Assembly: GCF_014359955.1 (NCBI RefSeq)
Contig: NZ_JACIYL010000007.1
Location: 1 to 21,739 of the forward strand
Direction of reading: 5' to 3'
Source: Thermogutta sp.
GTDB taxonomy: Bacteria; Planctomycetota; Planctomycetia; Pirellulales; Thermoguttaceae
Length of the DNA: 21,739 nt
Part shown: piece after piece, positions 16,279 through 21,739 of the stretch
Layout: each line of letters opens with the position of its first letter
Position numbering within the stretch: the stretch's first letter is position 1
Notes under the pieces: generated by a model
Told to the model about the DNA's origin: nothing
The model's input: only the letters and a program-made list of their open reading frames with translations
Database searches by the model: none
Program-made: the position numbers and the translations under genes

Positions 16279-17361
16279 TCAGTCCACTCCTGGAAACAGG
16301 CTCACCATCGAGGCCACGGAGGCAGACGTTCGTGCCTGTCGGAAGAATTCCTTCGCCTCGGGCACGCGATCGTCACAGTACAGATGGACGGCCAGCAGGA
16401 AGAGGAGCTCGGGGTTGGTGGGGTTTTCTTCAATGGCCTGTGCCAACTCAGCCCGATGATCCTTCACATCGAGGTCACGGTCTCCATAAAGAAGTGCCAG
16501 GCGAAATCCACGCGTCGGCCATTCACTGTCCACTGACAGCCCCTTTTTCAGGGCATCGAAGGCCATCGAATACTGCCGCGTTGCAATGAGGGCAAAAGCC
16601 TGGCGGAAGTACGTGTCTGCCACGTCTGGAGCGGCTTTTTCCGCCTCCCGGTACTGGAAGTAAGCCGATCGAAATCGACCTTCGCGAAACAACCTGTCTC
16701 CAAACTCAATAAATCGTTGGGCCAATTGATGTTGCCGACTGTTTGTGGTACGAACAGCGGGCAGGGCAGGGGGCCGTTCCGGTTGATCGCTTCGCGCGGC
16801 TCCTTGGGGAGCCGAATCGGAAGTCGCCGGGTCGCTGTATGGTTGCTCATAAAGCCCCGGCAAATCCGACGGTACGCGGACCGGTCCATTCAACATCGCC
16901 CCGGGCATGGTCGGACGCAGGACACCCAGATCGCGCAGAATGGGCGCCGCCGGATCGTAGTAAACGACCGGTGGTGCTACAAAAACGGGTGGATAGAAAG
17001 CACAGGGAAAGCATGCAGAATAACACCAGGGAACTGGCGCATTCCACTTGCCGCACACGGGGGGACCGGCCCAATAGAAAACACCGCCGTAGCATCCAGA
17101 CGGATAAGGTCCGTGCGAGAACACGATGAGCGACTGGGCTGATCCAACCGAGGGGAAGCGCTGCCCACCGACCCCCACGAACGCATGCGTGCTATGGCAC
17201 CTGGGATGAACGTGCCCCACTTCCGCGGATGTTGTCGGCAGTCGATCTTTTGTCCCCGCACGAGGAGCGGGGCAATCGTCGGCAGCTAAAAGATACGTCG
17301 GGGCCCAACCGAGAACAGCGAGGAACAAACCAAGCCGGATGATCTCAGAACGCGCAGACAT
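16279..17361 (-). CDS. Exported TPR-repeat protein with a Cys/aromatic/Pro-rich segment
   Basis: This 360-aa protein starts at an ATG nine bases after GGAGG. Residues 8-26 form a signal peptide with probable cleavage after YLLA. Residues about 84-135 are rich in Gly, Tyr, Trp, Pro and Cys (for example CYSACFPCAFYPP), suggesting an extended or disulfide-linked surface segment. A Pro/Ser linker leads to a helical domain with three TPR-like units at about 215-247, 248-281 and 317-350 (AYFQYREAEKAAPDVADTYF). TPRs bind partner proteins, so this is probably a periplasmic scaffold; no partner is indicated. A strong promoter lies about 80 bases upstream, so the gene can be expressed apart from the HAMP-like gene 148 bases away. 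Confidence 0.8.
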   Translation of the reverse strand: MSARSEIIRLGLFLAVLGWAPTYLLAADDCPAPRAGTKDRLPTTSAEVGHVHPRCHSTHAFVGVGGQRFPSVGSAQSLIVFSHGPYPSGCYGGVFYWAGPPVCGKWNAPVPWCYSACFPCAFYPPVFVAPPVVYYDPAAPILRDLGVLRPTMPGAMLNGPVRVPSDLPGLYEQPYSDPATSDSAPQGAARSDQPERPPALPAVRTTNSRQHQLAQRFIEFGDRLFREGRFRSAYFQYREAEKAAPDVADTYFRQAFALIATRQYSMAFDALKKGLSVDSEWPTRGFRLALLYGDRDLDVKDHRAELAQAIEENPTNPELLFLLAVHLYCDDRVPEAKEFFRQARTSASVASMVSLFPGVD

Positions 17362-17443
17362 TCCAGTCAGCCTCCGTCATGATGGCGGCGAGCGTCTGCG
17401 CAGCCTCATCTCCGGTGTTTTGCCGCCTTCTTTAGCCCCGTTT

Positions 17444-17472
17444 ATTATATGGGCCGTCACGATGCCTACCAA
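17444..17472 (-). promoter_or_regulatory. Promoter of the TPR gene
   Basis: On the minus strand TTGGTA (complement of 17467-17472), a 17-base spacer and a perfect TATAAT (complement of 17444-17449) form a good sigma70-type promoter. Transcription would start near 17437, giving a leader of about 75 bases. Confidence 0.6.
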
Positions 17473-17509
17473 GAGCCCTGGTGATGTCCAGCTAACGGCC
17501 AGACGAGGA

Positions 17510-18070
17510 TCATCCGAGTTCGGCGGCCTGCGGAAGAGGCGGAGATAGCTCACTGGTCTCCGATCCAGACAGGACGTTCATGGGAGGGAAACCAGAGCTC
17601 TGGTTTTCGGACTTCGATTCCTGAGAAAGGGCATTGTGTAGGGAGTCTTTTTTCTCTAACGTTTTGATCCTTGCCAATAGCGCATTGAACTCGTCGGCAA
17701 AGTCCTGCCAGAAGTCACCCTGGCGGAAGCGTATCGGCTCCACGGGCTCGCCTTTTGCCAAAGCGCGCAGCGAACGCCGAAGACGAACGAGTGGACCGGC
17801 AAAGCGATTGCTGACGCGAATCACATCGACGACCACCAAGGGCAGGATGATCAAGGAAGCGACGAGCGCAGGCCCTAAATAGACACGCAGTTCCTGGAAG
17901 TGCCAGGCAAAAGGTCGCGCCGGTCCAGTGATGATCCGGTAACAAACCACCATGAAGGTCACGGTGATAAGACACGTCAGCCAGTAAAGACAGACACGCC
18001 AAACGAGCTGTCCCTGAACCTGCGGGTCAACAAAGAGCTTTTTTCGGATGTTTTTCATGGCGCCAGGCAT
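17510..18070 (-). CDS. Two-helix membrane protein with a HAMP-like region
   Basis: From the ATG at 18070 the protein has 186 aa. Two hydrophobic segments (about 23-46 and 64-85) flank a short loop. They are followed by NRFAGPLVRLRRSLRALAKGE (88-108) and RFRQGDFWQDFADEFNALLARI (about 114-135). These look like the two helices of a HAMP linker, which carries signals across membranes in receptors. No kinase, cyclase or methyl-accepting output domain follows, only a polar Ser-rich tail of about 45 residues. The start is uncertain: a GTG at 18169 or 18160 would add about 30 unremarkable residues. The conserved part begins at MKNIRKKLFVDPQ. It is divergent from the secA-like gene. Confidence 0.72.
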   Translation of the reverse strand: MPGAMKNIRKKLFVDPQVQGQLVWRVCLYWLTCLITVTFMVVCYRIITGPARPFAWHFQELRVYLGPALVASLIILPLVVVDVIRVSNRFAGPLVRLRRSLRALAKGEPVEPIRFRQGDFWQDFADEFNALLARIKTLEKKDSLHNALSQESKSENQSSGFPPMNVLSGSETSELSPPLPQAAELG

Positions 18071-18455
18071 TGTGGACGGCCTCGACTCGCTGTCGGTTCC
18101 ATCAGCTTCGGCTGAGCGATCCTGTTTACCCAGGACGGTGAGTCTTCGCGTAATGCACACTTTGCCCACCCTCTTTTAGAAGTCTAGCGTGTAAATCCGC
18201 ATGCGTTGGAGGCTCAAGTGGAGAGTCGCGACCCAACATCCCGTTTTTGGGGACTATCACTCTCCCCGATTGGGCCGTCATCATCGTTGTCGTGGTTAAA
18301 ATCCCGAGCGCCGTCCGTTTTGCGGTCTCCTGGGGCGCCCACTGTGCCGTCATAAGGTTCCTACGGCTTATAATTTTGCATGAGACTGCCCCTTACTCAG
18401 AGGGCGGTTCTGGCACTTTGAGCTGGCTAAAACGCCTCCTTCCGGGAGAGAAAAA
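18071..18455. other. Divergent intergenic before the SecA-like gene
   Basis: The left 100 bases may encode an N-terminal extension of the HAMP-like gene if its start is the GTG at 18169. On the plus strand TATAAT at 18369-18374 lies about 80 bases before the SecA-like start. No clear promoter faces the HAMP-like gene, and no small gene is convincing. Confidence 0.4.
18369..18374 (+). promoter_or_regulatory. -10 element of the SecA-like gene
   Basis: A perfect TATAAT lies 81 bases upstream of the TTG start. The -35 region at 17-18 bases is poor (TGCCGT), so the promoter may need an activator or another sigma factor. Confidence 0.4.
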
Positions 18456-20399
18456 TTGACCGCCATGGCAGGTTCGCTTGCAGCAAAACTTCCGATTCCG
18501 TCCAGCGTATGGATTGCCCGGTGGAAACCGCTCCTCCAGAAAATTTCCGCCCTGGAACCGGAACTTCAGAAACTTTCCGATTCTGATATTCGCAAGCGAA
18601 GTCTCGCCCTGCGGTATCGGGCAAGGAGTGGGGAGCCGCTGTCGCGACTGCTGGTGGAAGCCTATGCCCTGGTGAGAGAGGCGGGGCGGCGAAAACTCAA
18701 CATGCGGCATTTCGACGTCCAGATTCTCGGCGGCATCGCGATGTTTCACCACGCCATCGTGGAGATGCAAACTGGAGAGGGAAAAACCCTTACAGCAACG
18801 CTGCCCATGTACCTTTACGCCCTCGCCGGACGCGGCTGTCACCTGGCCACAGTCAACGATTATCTGGCAAAACGCGATGCCGAATGGATGGGCCCCATTT
18901 ACGAACTGCTGGGGCTGACGGTCGGCGTGATCCAAACGCAGATGTCGCAGAACGAAAGGCGCAAGGCGTACGCCGCCGACGTAACCTACGGAACCGCCAA
19001 AGAGTTCGGCTTCGACTTTCTCCGCGATCGACTTCTTTTACGGCGTATCCGTGAAGGCCAAACCGACGTCATTGGCGCCATGCTTGGCGATAACGGGGCG
19101 GAATCCGGCGAAAAACCGGTCCAGCGCGAACCGTTCTTCGCCCTTGTGGACGAGGCTGACAGCATCCTCATTGACGAGGCGCGGACACCGCTCATCATCA
19201 GTGCTCTGCCCACCGAGGAGGAAAAGCTGGCCGTCGAGTGCTACAAATGGGCTGCCAGGGTGGCTGACCAGTTCGTTGAAGACGTGGACTATGAGTACGA
19301 TCATGAGAAGAAAACGGTGGAGCTAACGCGGGAAGGGCGGCGGAAGGCACGAACCCTCCCGAAGCCTGAGGTCATGGCGTCGGTGGGAATGTTTCATATT
19401 TACGAATACGTAGAACGGGCCATCAAGGTCGCACGGGATTTCATTCGCGACCGCGAATATGTGGTGAAAGACGGCGAGATTGTGATCGTCGATGAATTCA
19501 CCGGCCGCCTCGCCGAGGGACGGAAGTGGCGGGACGGTATTCACCAGGCCGTGGAGGCCAAAGAGGGGGTGGAGGTGACAATCGCAACGGGGCAGGCCGC
19601 GCGGATCACCATTCAGGACTTCTTCCTCCGTTACCGCCATCTGGCAGGAATGACGGGAACCGCGCGTGACTCGGCGTGGGAGCTCCGCAAGATCTATAAG
19701 TGTCCGGTGATCGTGATTCCCACCAACCGACCTGTGATCCGCAAGCGGCTCCCAGATCTTGTGTTTGGGACTCAGGAAGCGAAATGGCAGGCCGTCGTCG
19801 ATGAAATCTGTGAAATGCACGCGCAGGGGCGTCCGGTGCTGGTGGGAACCCGGTCCATCGACAAGTCGGAATACTTGTCTCGTCTGCTTACGGAAAGGGG
19901 TATCGAGCATCAGGTCCTCAACGCCCATCACATTGAAGAGGAAGCCAAAATTGTTGCCCAGGCGGGACAGAAGGGGCGGGTAACGGTCTCGACAAATATG
20001 GCGGGACGTGGTACCGACATCCGTCTTGGTCCCGGTGTTGCGGAACTCGGCGGTCTCCACGTCATTTGCACGGAGATGCACGATGCCGCCCGCATCGATT
20101 GGCAACTCCGCGGTCGCTGCGGCCGCCAGGGAGATCCCGGCACGTTTCGGCAGTTCCTGGCGCTTGACGACGAACTGCTGCTCAAGGCATTCGGTGCCAA
20201 AAAGGCCCAAAAATATGCGGAAATTGGCAAGAGTCGTCCGGGACTTTTCAATGAGTACGCGCCGATTTTTCGGAAAGCCCAGAGAATCATCGAACGACGG
20301 CACTTCCGTGAGCGGCGTACCCTGATGCATTTCGAACGCGAACGTAAAAAGATGCAGCGTCAGATGGGCCAGGATCCATATTTGGACACGCCCGGGTGA
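18456..20399 (+). CDS. Short SecA paralogue lacking the C-terminal third
   Basis: This is a 647-aa SecA-family ATPase. The TTG start is chosen because GGGAG lies seven bases upstream; the ATG nine bases later would be 16 bases away from it. ATPase motifs are intact: Walker A MQTGEGKT (104-111), VDEAD (231-235), VDEFTGR (345-351), MTGTA (399-403), NMAGRGTDI (514-522) and LRGRCGRQGDPG (551-562). The last has Cys where most SecA proteins have Ser. The substrate-crosslinking domain between about 245 and 385 is present. NBD1 carries a short insertion (GDNGAESGEK) just before VDEAD. The protein stops in the long scaffold helix (about 605-640), so the helical wing, the two-helix finger and the C-terminal zinc tail are absent. 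Normal SecA is about 830-900 aa. It is probably an accessory SecA rather than the main translocase. Confidence 0.9.
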   Translation: MTAMAGSLAAKLPIPSSVWIARWKPLLQKISALEPELQKLSDSDIRKRSLALRYRARSGEPLSRLLVEAYALVREAGRRKLNMRHFDVQILGGIAMFHHAIVEMQTGEGKTLTATLPMYLYALAGRGCHLATVNDYLAKRDAEWMGPIYELLGLTVGVIQTQMSQNERRKAYAADVTYGTAKEFGFDFLRDRLLLRRIREGQTDVIGAMLGDNGAESGEKPVQREPFFALVDEADSILIDEARTPLIISALPTEEEKLAVECYKWAARVADQFVEDVDYEYDHEKKTVELTREGRRKARTLPKPEVMASVGMFHIYEYVERAIKVARDFIRDREYVVKDGEIVIVDEFTGRLAEGRKWRDGIHQAVEAKEGVEVTIATGQAARITIQDFFLRYRHLAGMTGTARDSAWELRKIYKCPVIVIPTNRPVIRKRLPDLVFGTQEAKWQAVVDEICEMHAQGRPVLVGTRSIDKSEYLSRLLTERGIEHQVLNAHHIEEEAKIVAQAGQKGRVTVSTNMAGRGTDIRLGPGVAELGGLHVICTEMHDAARIDWQLRGRCGRQGDPGTFRQFLALDDELLLKAFGAKKAQKYAEIGKSRPGLFNEYAPIFRKAQRIIERRHFRERRTLMHFERERKKMQRQMGQDPYLDTPG

Positions 20400-20412
20400 A
20401 AAACGACGCGTT

Positions 20413-20440
20413 GGCAGACCGGTTCCGCAAAACGGCTGCC
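20413..20440. terminator. Hairpin between convergent genes
   Basis: GGCAG and CCG pair with CGG and CTGCC around an 11-base loop with one bulged base. It sits in the 63-base gap between the SecA-like gene and the Rid lipoprotein gene. No T-run follows on either strand, so it is at best a weak bidirectional terminator. Confidence 0.3.
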
Positions 20441-20462
20441 GACACTCACGATGGTTTGTCAG

Positions 20463-21739
20463 CTACATTCCCGGGCGTACCGGCACGGCGATCATATCAA
20501 CGCTCAGCGATCGGTCTTTCCACCCGACGCTGTGCACAGTCACCTTGGAGGCTGCCGGGGGACGATCGGGTGCAAAGAACTTCGGCCGAATTGCATCAAC
20601 GGCGGAACTTGCGTCCTTGTCCGTGACGAAGTATGTCGCTTTAGCGAGGTGCTGCCAGTCACTTCCCTGGTTTCCAAGAAGGTCGCCCAGTTGTTTAAAC
20701 ACGTCGGCGGCCTGGGCATCCGCTGGCCCCGCTTGCCGGGACACCAGACCGGGTAGGAAAATCAGGCGATCTGTCTGCACAAGGACCACGCGAGTGAAGG
20801 TCGGAGAGGGCTTCACAGAGGGAGGATTGTAAAAACGCAACGGAGCAGAGCCTTCTACGGCTTTCTCGGGAAGCCTTGCCACCATTTCGATTTCCACGGG
20901 TGCAGAGGCGATCCACTCTGTGTAAACCACAGGCGGAACGGTTTTTCCCGAAAATGCCTTCTCGATCTCCTGAAAAACTTGGGCAGCCTCGGTCGCCGTC
21001 TGGACGAACACCCGAAGTTGAAGGATGTCCTCTTGCGAAACTTGCAATCCTTGGGCGGTCTCCAATAAACCGTGGAGTGCATTGGCCGCCGCCTGAGGCA
21101 GGGGACTCTTATCCGGTTGTCCGCTGAAGAAGACAAGCCCTCCCGCCGGAGTGACGATCGCATCCGTAAGGTTTAAGCCATCGAGGTTTTCAGATTCCCA
21201 GCGATTGACCACATCAACGTCTTCCCCGGGAACCGCGACCGCGTCCAACCCGATTTTGACGCCTTTGCGAGGCAGCGGACTGACGACATAGGTCACTGCC
21301 GGCTCAAGCCCCGGGCGAAATACTTTGTCGAGAAATTGGATAGCTGCGGCCAGCGTTTCTTCTGACGAGGCTACAACGTTGAGTCGTACGATCCGATCAA
21401 CGCTGCCATGGGCTTTGGTGAGAACAGTCGTCAATTGCTGCCAGGCACCGGCAATTTGGGATTGGTCATCTCCATCGGCCGGCCCCAAAACCTGCCGCGT
21501 CCATACCAGGGGGCACCCTTCAATGCGGGTTACCGACCAAGCGGGGCCCGTTTCCGAGATGCGGACATGTTCGAGGATACGCTCCTCCGAAACCACCCCG
21601 CCTGGAGACGTGCTCGCCCTGGACGCCGTTGCTTCCGCACTTGGCCCCTGTCTTTGTCCAGCTTCTTTTTCGGGTGGTGCAGAACGGGGACAGCCGGCAA
21701 GTACTACAACGCCTGCCAGAAACACTGCCCATGCAACCG
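20463..21739 (-). CDS. Lipoprotein with three tandem Rid/YjgF-like domains, N-terminus cut
   Basis: The frame is open to the right edge. A GTG at 21725 could start it, but the upstream codons (VAWA) extend the hydrophobic run, so the true start is probably outside the window. Numbering from that GTG, VVVLAGC (6-12) is a lipobox, with Cys12 as the lipidated residue. A low-complexity linker follows. Three segments of about 100 residues (about 60-167, 187-285 and 312-416) each end in the Rid-family strand pattern: VKIGLDAVAV, PVEIEMVARL and LSVDMIAVPV. Rid proteins normally work as trimers in the cytoplasm and hydrolyse reactive imines or enamines with a conserved Arg (R105 in E. coli RidA). At that position the three copies read PAV, PPV and PAA, so the Arg is lost in all. 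A membrane-tethered binding role is more likely than deaminase activity. Confidence 0.82.
   Translation of the reverse strand, partial: VAWAVFLAGVVVLAGCPRSAPPEKEAGQRQGPSAEATASRASTSPGGVVSEERILEHVRISETGPAWSVTRIEGCPLVWTRQVLGPADGDDQSQIAGAWQQLTTVLTKAHGSVDRIVRLNVVASSEETLAAAIQFLDKVFRPGLEPAVTYVVSPLPRKGVKIGLDAVAVPGEDVDVVNRWESENLDGLNLTDAIVTPAGGLVFFSGQPDKSPLPQAAANALHGLLETAQGLQVSQEDILQLRVFVQTATEAAQVFQEIEKAFSGKTVPPVVYTEWIASAPVEIEMVARLPEKAVEGSAPLRFYNPPSVKPSPTFTRVVLVQTDRLIFLPGLVSRQAGPADAQAADVFKQLGDLLGNQGSDWQHLAKATYFVTDKDASSAVDAIRPKFFAPDRPPAASKVTVHSVGWKDRSLSVDMIAVPVRPGM

Noticed and set aside
19323..20330. Minus-strand ORF of 335 codons inside the SecA-like gene
   Set aside because: It is an antisense shadow of NBD2 and the scaffold region.

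Overview
The window reads as a stretch of a Planctomycetota chromosome, most like the Pirellulales. I infer this from gene content rather than from any marker search. The clues are two exported sulfatases, a very large FG-GAP protein with the planctomycete N-terminal 'LEER-type' motif (FETLEERWVLDA), a Tat-exported sugar isomerase-like TIM barrel, a truncated SecA paralogue, small two-helix membrane proteins, and many GTG/TTG starts behind good Shine-Dalgarno sites. I see no rRNA, tRNA, CRISPR array, insertion sequence or prophage gene.

Layout. 1-2111 (-): a long coiled-coil protein that runs off the left edge. Its real N-terminus may lie in another frame (2015-2320), joined by a -1 shift at a run of five C. 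2321-2999: non-coding or decayed sequence with several inverted repeats and a good promoter for the next gene. 3000-6560 (+): an exported 1186-aa FG-GAP protein with 14 repeats. 6721-7911 (+): an exported metallophosphoesterase-fold protein with degenerate metal motifs. 7975-9459 and 9658-11076 (-): two type I sulfatases. 11239-12336 (-): a four-helix membrane protein directly behind metK (12344-13525, -). 13526-14183: a hairpin-rich divergent intergenic region with a REP-like inverted pair, a terminator-like hairpin, and promoters for metK and for the Tat isomerase-like gene (14184-15209, +). 15499-16107 (+): a small two-helix membrane protein. 16279-17361 (-): an exported TPR protein. 17510-18070 (-): a HAMP-like membrane protein. 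18456-20399 (+): a short SecA. 20463 to the right edge (-): a lipoprotein with three tandem Rid/YjgF-like domains, all lacking the family's catalytic Arg.

How it fits together. Most genes encode exported or membrane-bound products: sulfatases, phosphoesterase-like protein, FG-GAP propeller, TPR protein, isomerase-like protein and Rid lipoprotein. This fits an organism that handles sulfated polysaccharides outside the cytoplasm. metK is the one clear housekeeping enzyme. The minus-strand genes metK, membrane protein, sulfatase 2 and sulfatase 1 may be partly co-transcribed, although promoter-like elements lie before sulfatase 2. The most unusual proteins are the mini-SecA and the triple-Rid lipoprotein, which converge on each other. 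The most unusual non-coding DNA is in 2396-2730 and 13550-14000. All functional calls come from reading motifs by eye; no database was searched.
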